In this document: positions 10,430 through 18,869 of the stretch, in pieces
How the letters are laid out: each line of letters starts with the position of its first letter
How positions within the stretch are numbered: the stretch's first letter is position 1
DNA from: Vibrio profundi
Lineage (GTDB): Bacteria > Pseudomonadota > Gammaproteobacteria > Enterobacterales > Vibrionaceae
Direction of reading: 5' to 3'
DNA length: 60,091 nt
Assembly (NCBI RefSeq): GCF_005281835.1
Contig: NZ_RZIS01000015.1
Span: 1-60,091 of the forward strand
Made by a program: the position numbers and the translations under genes
The notes under the pieces: generated by a model
Databases searched by the model: none
What the model was told of the DNA's origin: nothing
What the model saw: only the letters and a program-made list of their open reading frames with translations

Positions 10430-10475
10430 CGTTGAATAACCGCCGTTTAGATCGGCTGGCCAACGACTTTGTTCG

Positions 10476-10509
10476 AAACCCGTTTGCTGTAATGGCAAAC
10501 GGGTTTTTT
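10476..10509 (+). terminator. Rho-independent terminator after chemoreceptor
   Basis: The stem AAACCCGTTTGC (10476-10487) pairs with GCAAACGGGTTT (10495-10506) around a short loop and runs into a T tract. It ends the chemoreceptor transcript. Confidence 0.9.
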
Positions 10510-10974
10510 ATTGTCTCGTATTGTGAAGCTCAAGTAAGCACATCGATCAGCTATGAACTAAGGTTTATATGGTTTAGATCGCCTATCGGCTATAGGCCAC
10601 TTCCTTAATTTATATAGTATTGAATACGTATATTGGTTGGGTTATTTTGTCTTAAGTTTAGAATGCTGTACGGATTTTGATATCAGAAGTGTCAGTCACT
10701 CTTTTATTCGATGAGTGATAAGAGTAACTAAATGCATAATAAAATAAATGTATAATAGCTAAGTGATTGACTAGAAATAAATTAAACAGTTACTCTCTAT
10801 TTATAAAATGATTCTCATTACTATTCATATGTAATGTTTAGCGTTTACTTTGGGCGCACGCAACTTATCCGTTGTGGAATGTAGTGGCAGCGTCCTAAAC
10901 AGAAATTGGTATCAGTGAGGCAACTCCAAGAGCCAAGCAATTATTGATTATTAACATCAAAGGGCAGAACAACA
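10510..10974. other. Promoter region of the yjfI-yjfC operon
   Basis: An AT-rich stretch without a supported gene. A Fur-like core, ATGATTCTCATT, at 10808-10819 matches 10 of 12 positions of the ATGATAATCATT core and lies about 155 bases before the DUF2170 start. It is a weak candidate operator. The rest presumably holds the operon promoter and a long leader. Confidence 0.35.
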
Positions 10975-11361
10975 ATGAACTGGCAAATTAGTGATCTACA
11001 GGAAATCTTAGGTGAGCATCATGGTTGGAGTATTGAGGCCGCAGAACAGTCATTGGTGATCACCAATGAAGATGGCATTAATGCGTTCTTAGCTGTAGCT
11101 GGCGAACAGATCCTAGTTGAAGTACTTCTGTTTAATCAATCTGAAGTGAAAGACGTCAATGCTCTGAATGAAACGATTCTGCGCACACACAAAATGTTTC
11201 CTCTATCGACTATCGGTATTAACGATGTCAATGGCGATAGCTACTACACGGCATTTGGTTCGCTTTCATCTCAATCGAAGAAAGAAAGTGTTGTGATTGA
11301 AGTAGCGACGTTATTCCGCAATGTCGAAGCATTCATCGATCTTTACCAAGAATACCTATAA
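10975..11361 (+). CDS. yjfI: DUF2170 family protein (YjfI-like)
   Basis: A 128-residue cytoplasmic acidic protein matching DUF2170/YjfI in length and pattern. The identification is supported by order: it heads a run matching E. coli yjfI-yjfJ-yjfK-yjfL-yjfM-yjfC gene for gene. An AGGGC sequence precedes the ATG, and PspA begins 12 bases after the stop. The biochemical role is unknown; association with the PspA homologue next door suggests a part in envelope-stress or membrane maintenance, which is inference from context. Confidence 0.8.
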   Translation: MNWQISDLQEILGEHHGWSIEAAEQSLVITNEDGINAFLAVAGEQILVEVLLFNQSEVKDVNALNETILRTHKMFPLSTIGINDVNGDSYYTAFGSLSSQSKKESVVIEVATLFRNVEAFIDLYQEYL

Positions 11362-11373
11362 GGAACGTTTAGC

Positions 11374-12060
11374 ATGAGCGTATGGAAAAAGTTATTTACT
11401 GCAATTAAAGGTGGCGCGAACGAAGCGGCAGAAGCGGTTGCAGACAACCAAGCACTACGAATTTTGGACCAAGAGATCCGTGAAGCGAAAGAAGAGCTTC
11501 GCCGTTCAGATGAAGCGCTAGTGAGCATTATCGCGAAACGTAAGATGTCTGAGCAAAAGGTTAATGGCTTCAATACTGGCATTGCTGAATATGAAGGTCA
11601 TGCTCGCTCTGCGATGGAAAAAGGCCAGCAAGATCTTGCTCTAGAGTGTGCAACTAAAGTGGCTACGCTCCGCAATGAGCAACAAGCGGAAGAAGCTTAC
11701 TTACAGCAGTTCACTCAATCTGAACAATTAATGCGTACTAATATCGCGCAAGCTAAAGACAAGCTGCGTCAGCTAGAACAGCAAGTTGATGTCGTGAAAG
11801 CGAATGAAGCGGTTCAAAAAGCGCAGGCAGCGGTATCTGCGACGAACGTTGGCGCGAATGCAAAAATGCATACAGCAGTTGAATCGTTAGATCGTATCAA
11901 ACGTCGTCAAGATGAGCGCCAAGCTCAGTTTGAAGCGTCTCAAGAGTTACAAGAAGAACAATCGGGTAGCAGCCTAGACAAAAAGCTGGCGGAAGCGGGC
12001 ATTGTGGGTGGCGGCACGAGTTCAGCTGAAGACGAGTTAGCGCGCATTCTTGGTAAATAA
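11374..12060 (+). CDS. yjfJ: PspA/IM30 family protein (YjfJ-like)
   Basis: A 228-residue, nearly all-helical protein of the PspA/Vipp1/IM30 family, with the N-terminal amphipathic segment (SVWKKLFTAIKGGANEAAEAV) and a long coiled coil at about 25-190. Members of this ESCRT-III-like family coat and stabilise damaged membranes from the cytoplasmic side. No pspB, pspC or pspF lies nearby; the partners here are the DUF2170, DUF2491 and DUF350 proteins, as in the yjf operon. An intra-operon hairpin follows the stop codon. Confidence 0.88.
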   Translation: MSVWKKLFTAIKGGANEAAEAVADNQALRILDQEIREAKEELRRSDEALVSIIAKRKMSEQKVNGFNTGIAEYEGHARSAMEKGQQDLALECATKVATLRNEQQAEEAYLQQFTQSEQLMRTNIAQAKDKLRQLEQQVDVVKANEAVQKAQAAVSATNVGANAKMHTAVESLDRIKRRQDERQAQFEASQELQEEQSGSSLDKKLAEAGIVGGGTSSAEDELARILGK

Positions 12061-12087
12061 ACTGACTGGTTAGATTCTTGTTAGTAG

Positions 12088-12141
12088 AAAGCGTAACGGC
12101 TAAGGAAGAGGTATCCCCTGACTTGGAGTTACGCTTTTTTA
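12088..12141 (+). terminator. Intra-operon hairpin, terminator or attenuator
   Basis: AAAGCGTAAC (12088-12097) pairs perfectly with GTTACGCTTT (12128-12137) across a 30-base loop and is followed by further T residues. It sits between the PspA gene and the DUF2491 gene. The structure would reduce read-through, giving more PspA than downstream products; partial termination is inferred. Confidence 0.6.
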
Positions 12142-12172
12142 TTGAAGGGGATCCATCGATACGGAGTGACCT

Positions 12173-12808
12173 ATGTTTGGTTGGTTCAAAAAACAAAAAG
12201 CTGAAGAAGTCCAAAAACCAGTGGCGCCAGAAGTGCTGGGTTTACGGCTGGGCGGAGCCTTTGAGCTTGATGATTTACGGCTCAAAATCATCGAACCTAG
12301 CTTGACTATTGAAGGGGCGTCTAGAACACAAATTATCAAAGCGGTTGGTGAAGTGAAACTCGATAACCAAAGCCGCTTGGTTCGTTTTTATACGGATGAC
12401 GAAGGCTATGTACAAATTCTGCAAAATGGCACCAGTGAAGCCGACATCGTAGAAGTGAAGCTTTGGTATTTCTACGAATCAAAACCGATCGATACAGATA
12501 AACAGTGGGAAGAACTGCTGGCGACAGGCGTTGTGCAACCTAGCCAAACTTTGGAAGGCAATCAGTTTGAAAAAGTGTGGGAAAACGTACGCCCTGTTCC
12601 TATGACAGAAACGACATGGGATCAATCTGGCAACATCACTAAAACTGATCAGTTCGTAATGGTCTACGAACGTGAAGCGCAAGATGACCTTTTTGAATCG
12701 CTGGTGGTGAGTGCTGAAGAAATTGTGGTGAATAACCAGCTTGAGCGCTGTGTTGTTACTAGCACTGGCATCAACTTGACCCCTACTGATTTCGCTCTGA
12801 TTAGCTAA
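12173..12808 (+). CDS. yjfK: DUF2491 family protein (YjfK-like)
   Basis: A 211-residue cytoplasmic protein of the DUF2491/YjfK family, recognised by its N-terminal MFGWFKKQKAEE, the early LGLRLGGAFELDD segment and its place after the PspA homologue. There are no membrane segments or catalytic motifs I can name. It has a GGAG ribosome site. Function unknown; the family almost always travels with DUF2170, PspA and DUF350 proteins. Confidence 0.8.
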   Translation: MFGWFKKQKAEEVQKPVAPEVLGLRLGGAFELDDLRLKIIEPSLTIEGASRTQIIKAVGEVKLDNQSRLVRFYTDDEGYVQILQNGTSEADIVEVKLWYFYESKPIDTDKQWEELLATGVVQPSQTLEGNQFEKVWENVRPVPMTETTWDQSGNITKTDQFVMVYEREAQDDLFESLVVSAEEIVVNNQLERCVVTSTGINLTPTDFALIS

Positions 12809-12847
12809 TTACTATTTTTAAATCTCATCATCCATAAAGGAAGGATT

Positions 12848-13264
12848 ATGTCTCAGTTACTCGACTCGCTTGCTGGACTTGGTGCGTTTGCACTGTATTT
12901 CGCATTATCTATTGGCCTGTTGCTGCTCTTTAAATTTGTCTACATTCGTTTCACTCCTTATGACGAGTGGAAGCTAGTGAAAGAAGAGCAAAATGTTGCG
13001 GCAGGTTTAACGCTTTCTGGTGCGTTTATCGGCTACAGCTTAGCGATTGCGAGCGCGGCTTCTAACTCTGTTAACCTGATCGATTTTGCAATCTGGGGCG
13101 TGGTGGCATTGATTGCTCAGCTAATTGCATTTGCCATTGTCCGTTTTGGTTTTATGCCAAAGCTGGTAGAACGAATTAAAGCAAATGAAATTCCAGCCGG
13201 AATCGTAATGGGCTCAATGTCTATTGCTATTGGTCTTTTGAACGCTGCTTGTATGACTTACTAG
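12848..13264 (+). CDS. yjfL: DUF350 membrane protein (YjfL-like)
   Basis: A 138-residue inner-membrane protein with four predicted transmembrane segments (about 10-30, 50-70, 78-98 and 115-135), matching the DUF350 family. It has a strong AAAGGAAGG ribosome site. It is the only integral membrane partner in this PspA-containing operon and so might anchor the complex (inference). The lipoprotein gene follows after 8 bases. Confidence 0.83.
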   Translation: MSQLLDSLAGLGAFALYFALSIGLLLLFKFVYIRFTPYDEWKLVKEEQNVAAGLTLSGAFIGYSLAIASAASNSVNLIDFAIWGVVALIAQLIAFAIVRFGFMPKLVERIKANEIPAGIVMGSMSIAIGLLNAACMTY

Positions 13265-13272
13265 GAGGCGTG

Positions 13273-13884
13273 ATGAAACGTAGCCAAAATGTAATTCTGC
13301 CTGAAATGCGTAAAAATTGGCGCCAGTTTAATTTGGCCCCGGTTTCGGTCGCGGTGACGACCGCAGTGCTGTCAGGCTGTAGTGACGATTCAGTGAGCAC
13401 CAACATCTATGGCACCATTGATGAATGCATCAGCGATCACCCTGGTTATACGGCTGAGTGTAGAGCCGCTTATCAAGATGCTTTGGTTGAAGCTGAACGA
13501 ACGTCGCCAAAATTCAAAACATTAAACGACTGTGCACATGAATTCGGTTTTAGTGGCTGTGTCGCGACGCAGCAAAACAACTGGTTCATGCCTGCAATGG
13601 CGGGCTTTATGTTTAGCCGTTTAATCGATGACCGCCGCTACTATTCGCAGCCAATGTTCACTTCGACTTACCCAAGCAGCGTGTTTTATGGGGACTGGAT
13701 CTCTTCAGACGGTCGTAATTACGGTAAGACATATAAGCGCGGTAAAATTTCGGTGAGCCGTGACGATCTTAAGCCTAAGCCAGCGGTTAAACGCACCATT
13801 TCTCGTGGTGGATTTGGCTCTACGGTGTCAGCAAAATCGAGCTGGAGCAGCTCGAAGAGTTCTAGTAAGAGCTGGGGCGGTTAA
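13273..13884 (+). CDS. yjfM: DUF1190 lipoprotein (YjfM-like)
   Basis: A 203-residue lipoprotein. The ATG at 13273 was chosen because AGGAGG (13263-13268) precedes it; a reading frame from 13249 overlaps the previous gene and has no ribosome site. The lipobox LSGC puts the lipidated cysteine at residue 36, after an unusually long basic N-region. The mature part has conserved cysteines and ends in a Ser/Lys/Gly-rich tail (SSWSSSKSSSKSWGG), typical of DUF1190 proteins. Function unknown. It overlaps the next gene by one base (TAATG). Confidence 0.82.
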   Translation: MKRSQNVILPEMRKNWRQFNLAPVSVAVTTAVLSGCSDDSVSTNIYGTIDECISDHPGYTAECRAAYQDALVEAERTSPKFKTLNDCAHEFGFSGCVATQQNNWFMPAMAGFMFSRLIDDRRYYSQPMFTSTYPSSVFYGDWISSDGRNYGKTYKRGKISVSRDDLKPKPAVKRTISRGGFGSTVSAKSSWSSSKSSSKSWGG

Positions 13885-15065
13885 TGCTTCGAGTTAATTC
13901 AACACCAAGAAAAAACTGGAAGCAGCTAGCAGCCGAGTTTGGCTTCGGGTTCCACAGTATGTACGACGAACCTTATTGGGACGAAACGGCTTACTACCAG
14001 TTTACCCTGAAGCAAATTGAGGAAGACTTGGAAGAACCGACCAAAGAGATCCATGAAATGTGTCTCGATGTGGTGGATACCGTTGTTAAAGATGAGTATT
14101 GGCTCAAGCGCTTTCAAATTCCTGAGCCGATGTGGCAGAACGTTCTGGACTCATGGAAGCGTAAAGAGCCTTCTCTCTATTCTCGGATTGATCTCGCGTA
14201 CGATGGTCGTGGCCCAGCGAAGTTCTATGAAAACAATGCTGATACGCCAACGTCATTGTTTGAAACGGGCTTTTGGCAATGGTTTTGGCTAGAAGACTTA
14301 GTGAAATCGGGTAAGTTAAGACGAGACTCAGACCAATTTAATTTGCTGCAAGAGTTGATGATGTCGCGCTTTCAAGAGTTGTCTCGGTTACAGCCGGGAC
14401 AAACTTTGCACTTTTCTTGTTGTAAAGATACTGAAGAAGATCGTGGTACTGTGCAGTACATGCAAGATTGTGCGATTGAAGCGGGTTTAGACACCAAGTT
14501 CGTGCATATTGAAGACATCGGATTAACGAGTGATGGTGAGTTCACCGATACCGACGACAACCTGATTCGCTGGATGTTTAAGCTGTATCCTTGGGAGTTT
14601 ATGTTCCAAGAAGATTACGCTCAGTACTTGGAGAGCGCGAAAGTGAACTGGCTTGAACCTATGTGGAAGTCGATTATCTCCAATAAAGCATTATTGCCTT
14701 TGTTGTGGCAAAAGTTTCCTGATCATCCTAACTTATTGGCATCCTATTTCGCTGACGATCCCAAACTCAAAACGCTGCGACAAGGCGAGTTGAAAGACCA
14801 TGTCATCAAGCCATTGTTTTCCCGTGAAGGGGCGAATATTCAAGTGGTGAGGGATAATAAGTTAGTACTAGATACCGAAGGCCCTTATGGCGAAGAAGGG
14901 CATATTATCCAAGCCTTTCACCCGTTGCCTAAGTTTGGCGATAACTACACCTTAGTGGGAAGCTGGCTAATTAATGATGAGCCAGCGGGAATTTCGATTC
15001 GTGAAGACAGCTCTTTAGTCACCCAAGATATGTCTCGCTACCTTCCTCATATCATTCTTGATTAG
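13884..15065 (+). CDS. yjfC: Glutathionylspermidine-synthase-like ATP-grasp ligase (YjfC-like)
   Basis: A 393-residue protein matching the glutathionylspermidine synthase C-terminal (ATP-grasp amide ligase) family, close in length to E. coli YjfC. Recognisable blocks include RIDLAYDGRGPAKFYENNAD, WQWFWLED and the C-terminal NYTLVGSWLINDEPAGISIRED. It has no amidase domain, so it is not the bifunctional Gss. The substrate of the YjfC group is not established to my knowledge. It is translationally coupled to the DUF1190 lipoprotein through TAATG and is the last gene of the operon. Confidence 0.87.
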   Translation: MLRVNSTPRKNWKQLAAEFGFGFHSMYDEPYWDETAYYQFTLKQIEEDLEEPTKEIHEMCLDVVDTVVKDEYWLKRFQIPEPMWQNVLDSWKRKEPSLYSRIDLAYDGRGPAKFYENNADTPTSLFETGFWQWFWLEDLVKSGKLRRDSDQFNLLQELMMSRFQELSRLQPGQTLHFSCCKDTEEDRGTVQYMQDCAIEAGLDTKFVHIEDIGLTSDGEFTDTDDNLIRWMFKLYPWEFMFQEDYAQYLESAKVNWLEPMWKSIISNKALLPLLWQKFPDHPNLLASYFADDPKLKTLRQGELKDHVIKPLFSREGANIQVVRDNKLVLDTEGPYGEEGHIIQAFHPLPKFGDNYTLVGSWLINDEPAGISIREDSSLVTQDMSRYLPHIILD

Positions 15066-15104
15066 CCCTCGCGCTGACATTACACGAGCACTGATCTTCC
15101 ATTT

Positions 15105-16049
15105 TTAATGGGCAGTGCTCGCTCTTAACTCTCCAACCTTATTCTGGATAAGCGTCTTCACTAAAGATGACAAAAACGCAATTCTAGGATGGCTGCTATT
15201 GCGCTTTAACGTCACCATATCGATATCAAAATCGGGAATATCGATAGGGGGAGCACACAGCACTAAATCATCATCTATCAGTTCAGAGCGACCAACCATT
15301 TCGGCCATTACCGCGAGAACATTTCTCCCTGACAACATACGTCGAATGGTGAAAAAACGCGTGGTGCCGAGCACGACATTTCGATTTACCCCCATTTTTT
15401 CGAGTGTGGCATCGACTTGGCTGGTGAGGTTCTGATTGGCGGTGATGATCATTTGTGGTGTATCTAGATAAGTATCTAACGGGATCGGGAGTTGACTTTT
15501 AAGTACTCGGTTGTCGAAAGTACATAAGTGTTTTTCTCGATATAGAAATGTGGTGTCTACATGGTTAGGGAGCTGATTAAACACGCCGATACATATATCG
15601 GTATCTTGTTCTTCTAATAATTCGACACAGTTTTCGCTATCAACCGGTTTAAGTAGCACTTGGCTATGCGGAGCGACTTGCTGCAAGGTATCGAAAATCT
15701 CAGGGCCAAATATTTGTTCAGCATAGTCGCTGACTCCGATAACAAATTTGCCTTGATAATGAGCGGGCTCAAAGCGGGAAGTGGGCAGAATGTCTTGAGT
15801 GAAAATCGCTAAGATCTGTTGCACTTTCGGCGCGACTTCTTTGGCTCTAGCTGTAGGAATCATGATGTTTCCTTGGCGCTCAAACAAAGGGTCACTCAGT
15901 AGCTCTCGCAGCCTTTTTAGATTGTAACTGGTGGCTGGTTGCCCCAAATGTAACTCTTTGGAGGCGGCAGATACGCTGCCCAATCGAAACAGTGCATCGA
16001 AAGTGAGCAGTAGATTTAAGTCGATGCCGCGCCAATTTAATTCTTTCAC
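15105..16049 (-). CDS. LysR-family transcriptional regulator, divergent from the MurE-like operon
   Basis: A protein of about 314 residues with an N-terminal winged helix-turn-helix (FDALFRLGSVSAASKELHLG, then PLFER) and a LysR substrate-binding domain from about residue 85. The GTG at 16049 is preferred because GGAG lies 7 bases upstream; an open frame continues to an ATG at 16091. Its start faces the MurE-like gene across about 140 bases, the classical arrangement for a LysR regulator controlling its neighbour. The effector is unknown. The 3' end overlaps a 9-base-pair hairpin (15085-15121) shared with the convergent yjfC end. Confidence 0.85.
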   Translation of the reverse strand: MKELNWRGIDLNLLLTFDALFRLGSVSAASKELHLGQPATSYNLKRLRELLSDPLFERQGNIMIPTARAKEVAPKVQQILAIFTQDILPTSRFEPAHYQGKFVIGVSDYAEQIFGPEIFDTLQQVAPHSQVLLKPVDSENCVELLEEQDTDICIGVFNQLPNHVDTTFLYREKHLCTFDNRVLKSQLPIPLDTYLDTPQMIITANQNLTSQVDATLEKMGVNRNVVLGTTRFFTIRRMLSGRNVLAVMAEMVGRSELIDDDLVLCAPPIDIPDFDIDMVTLKRNSSHPRIAFLSSLVKTLIQNKVGELRASTAH

Positions 16050-16190
16050 TTTCACTCTCCAAGCTGCACATATTTGGGTTATCAAACTCACTGATAGTGT
16101 TCATTGATTTGTTCGATTTCATCGATTTACTAACTGGAAATATACTCAACTCAATCAAAAAATCCTAGTGAATCAATAGAGATAAAGCGG

Positions 16191-17624
16191 ATGTTGAGTG
16201 AAAAATTAAAAGGGTATGTAAAGCGGCTATCACAGCTTTCAGTTAGGCAGTTTTTAACCAATAGTGAATCTATTCGACCTAACGATGTATTTGTTTGTCG
16301 TGAGGGTGCTGCTCACGACAGCCATGGCTACATCGAGAGCGCGGTGGCCAATGGCGCAATTGCCATTATCGCAACCAAGCCTGTGCAAGCCTCCGTGCCA
16401 GTGTTTGTTACTGAGAGTTACTACCAAAGCCTGTCATTGATTAAAGCGGTGTATCAATATCCTCATCATCACATTCGTCACCTTGGTGTGACGGGCACCA
16501 ATGGAAAAACCACGGTCGCTCATGGCCTGAATCAAATCCTTAATCAATCCGTTTCGAGTGCTTACATTGGTACGTTAGGCGTCGAATTTGGGGATAAAAA
16601 ATGGGAACTCGCCAACACCACCCCTGATGGTGTGACGTTACTTAATTTGTTTAACGAGATGGTGGAGAGTGAGGTGCAATGCAGCGTGATGGAGCTAAGT
16701 AGCCACGCGCTCGTGCAAGACCGAGCCGGTTTCGTGCCACTGGAAGTTGGTATTGTGACCAATATTGGCCGTGATCACTTAGATTATCATCGCACGTTAG
16801 ATGGCTATGTTCAGGCCAAACTACAAATCATAGATCGCATTAAACCTAATGGTTTTGCGGTGATCAACTTAGATGATGCTCACGCACATGTGGCCATGGA
16901 ACGGGCTAAATATCGAGTTCAAACACTCACTTTTTCTATCAATAACCCTGAAGCCGATTTATGCATTAATGACATGCAAGTCGGCCGCTTTGGTGCTCGA
17001 TTTACTTTGAATTATCGAGGCCAAAGTAAGCTCGTTCGCTCGCGAATGCCTTTTCGTTTTAATGTCGAAAACTCTTTGGCAATGGCGGCTTCTCTACTGG
17101 CGCTTGGTTGGTCGTTTTCCAAAGTGGCTCAGTCATTAGAATATGTTGTGCCCCCTGATGGGCGTTCGAAATACTTTACCTTGAACAATGGCGTGGTTGC
17201 ACTCGTAGACTATGCGCATAATTTTGATGGCCTAAATGCCCTATACAATGACATTGAAAGTGCGCCATCAGAGCGAGTGATCACTGTGGTGGGGGTAACC
17301 GGAGACCGAATTCGCGATGCGGCTGAAATTGGTAAATTATGCGCTCATCATTCAGATGTGGTGGTGTTTACCTCTGATAACCCTCTGGGCGAAATGCAAG
17401 AAGACATCTTTCGAGCGTTAACCTCTCAGGTCGGCGATACCCTTTGCTATGAAATATCGGATCGACAAGAAGCGATCAGCCTAGCCAAGCAATTGAGCCG
17501 TAAAGGAGACTTGATCTTAGTGTGCGGGAAAGGCACCGAAACGCATCAGCACATTACCACCAACAAAGTGGGCCGCCAGAAATACATTGGTGATGTCGCG
17601 GCTCTGTGTTTGGAGGAAGCGTAA
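16191..17624 (+). CDS. MurE-like peptide ligase with altered substrate motif
   Basis: A 477-residue Mur ligase most like MurE (UDP-MurNAc-L-Ala-D-Glu:diaminopimelate ligase, about 495 residues). The ATP loop GTNGKTT is at 102-108 and the carbamylated lysine at 210 (HLDYHRTLDGYVQAK). The DNPR motif that binds diaminopimelate reads DNPL (396-399), the GRMExF-type motif reads GRSKYF, and GKGHE reads GKGTE (446-450). It therefore keeps nucleotide chemistry but has probably changed amino-acid substrate. It is unlikely to be the housekeeping MurE, which normally sits in the dcw cluster. It is coupled by TAATG to a DD-carboxypeptidase gene and followed by an MFS gene. Confidence 0.85.
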   Translation: MLSEKLKGYVKRLSQLSVRQFLTNSESIRPNDVFVCREGAAHDSHGYIESAVANGAIAIIATKPVQASVPVFVTESYYQSLSLIKAVYQYPHHHIRHLGVTGTNGKTTVAHGLNQILNQSVSSAYIGTLGVEFGDKKWELANTTPDGVTLLNLFNEMVESEVQCSVMELSSHALVQDRAGFVPLEVGIVTNIGRDHLDYHRTLDGYVQAKLQIIDRIKPNGFAVINLDDAHAHVAMERAKYRVQTLTFSINNPEADLCINDMQVGRFGARFTLNYRGQSKLVRSRMPFRFNVENSLAMAASLLALGWSFSKVAQSLEYVVPPDGRSKYFTLNNGVVALVDYAHNFDGLNALYNDIESAPSERVITVVGVTGDRIRDAAEIGKLCAHHSDVVVFTSDNPLGEMQEDIFRALTSQVGDTLCYEISDRQEAISLAKQLSRKGDLILVCGKGTETHQHITTNKVGRQKYIGDVAALCLEEA

Positions 17625-18868
17625 TGTTAAAGACTTGCCTAGAAACCAGCATAAAGCCCCGCCATGCGAAATCACGGAATACGGTGATTCAAAGAGCTAG
17701 GCGCGTACTCTGCCTTTCTAGTTTACTTACGGTGATGCCGGCCTTTGCCGTGGTTACGCCTAATCCACCAGAGCTGCAAGCGAAAGGGTATGTGCTGATG
17801 GATTTCCAGTCGGGTACGATCATCGCCGAACAAAATGCTCGCGCGATTCTTGCCCCTGCCAGTTTAACTAAGCTGATGACGGCGTTCGTGATCGGAAAAG
17901 AAATAAATGCAGGGCGACTCAAGTGGGGAGATAAAGTCACGGTCAGTGAGAAAGCGTGGTCTGCCAACTTTGCAGATTCCTCCAAAATGTTTATCCAGCC
18001 TGGTGATGAAATTACCGTCGCTAACTTAATGCGCGGAGTGATTATTCAATCGGGGAATGATGCTTCCGTGGCGCTTGCCGAGCATGTGGCAGGTAGTGAA
18101 GCAGCTTTCGTAAGCTTAATGAACGGCTGGGCTGATTCTTTAGGGTTGCAAGACACTCGGTTTGTTAATGCTCATGGCCTAGACGCGGATGGTATTCAAA
18201 CTTCAGCGGCCGATATGGCCATCTTGATGAAGGCGATTATTAATCAGGTACCAGACGTGTATACCTTGTATCAAGAACGTTTATTTGAGTGGAATGAGAT
18301 CACTCAATATAACCGTAATAAACTGCTGTGGGATAAATCCATTAACGTCGATGGTGGTAAAACGGGTTATACCGAAAATGCAGGCTACAGCTTAGTCAGT
18401 TCAGCGACTGAAGGTAGCATGCGCTTGATTTCGGTGGTGATGGGTACGTCGAGCAAGCAAGCTCGAATTACCTCTTCAAAGAACTTGCTGAATTATGGCT
18501 TCCGCTTTTATGACACCAAGCAAGTGATGGAAAAGGGGCAAGCAGAATCTACAGTTAAGGTGTGGAAAGGCAGTAGTGACCAAATTCAAGCAGAGGTCGC
18601 TGAAGATGCTTATTTAACCTTACCGAGAGGCATGGCAGATAGCCTTGAGAAAACGGTGGTTTTAAATACGCCATTGACTGCTCCCATTGAGCAGGGAGAA
18701 GAAATTGGCAAAGTGGTATGGAAGAACCAAGGTTCAGCTGTTGCTAGCTATCCTTTAGTGGCGAGCGAGACAGTTGAAGAAGCTTCGTGGTTCGGCCGTG
18801 TGGTGGACAGTATTAAACTATGGTTCAGTTCCTTAGTTGGCGAACTGCTTGACCGCGTGGAGGTATAG
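17624..18868 (+). CDS. D-alanyl-D-alanine carboxypeptidase, PBP5/6-like
   Basis: A 414-residue penicillin-binding protein of the DacA/DacC/DacD type. The N-terminus is long and basic before the hydrophobic signal core (VLCLSSLLTVMPAFA). Active-site motifs are complete: SLTK (80-83), SGN (143-145) and KTG (246-248). A PBP5 C-terminal domain follows, and the protein ends in an amphipathic helix (WFGRVVDSIKLWFSSLVG) that anchors this family to the periplasmic face of the inner membrane. The ATG at 17624 is used because GGAGG precedes it and it overlaps the MurE-like stop. By family it removes the terminal D-Ala from pentapeptides. Confidence 0.92.
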   Translation: MLKTCLETSIKPRHAKSRNTVIQRARRVLCLSSLLTVMPAFAVVTPNPPELQAKGYVLMDFQSGTIIAEQNARAILAPASLTKLMTAFVIGKEINAGRLKWGDKVTVSEKAWSANFADSSKMFIQPGDEITVANLMRGVIIQSGNDASVALAEHVAGSEAAFVSLMNGWADSLGLQDTRFVNAHGLDADGIQTSAADMAILMKAIINQVPDVYTLYQERLFEWNEITQYNRNKLLWDKSINVDGGKTGYTENAGYSLVSSATEGSMRLISVVMGTSSKQARITSSKNLLNYGFRFYDTKQVMEKGQAESTVKVWKGSSDQIQAEVAEDAYLTLPRGMADSLEKTVVLNTPLTAPIEQGEEIGKVVWKNQGSAVASYPLVASETVEEASWFGRVVDSIKLWFSSLVGELLDRVEV

Positions 18869-18869
18869 A

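Noticed and set aside
15085..15121. Hairpin between yjfC and the LysR gene as a terminator
   Set aside because: The 9-base-pair stem has no T tract and covers the LysR stop codons; it may act weakly but cannot be called with confidence.
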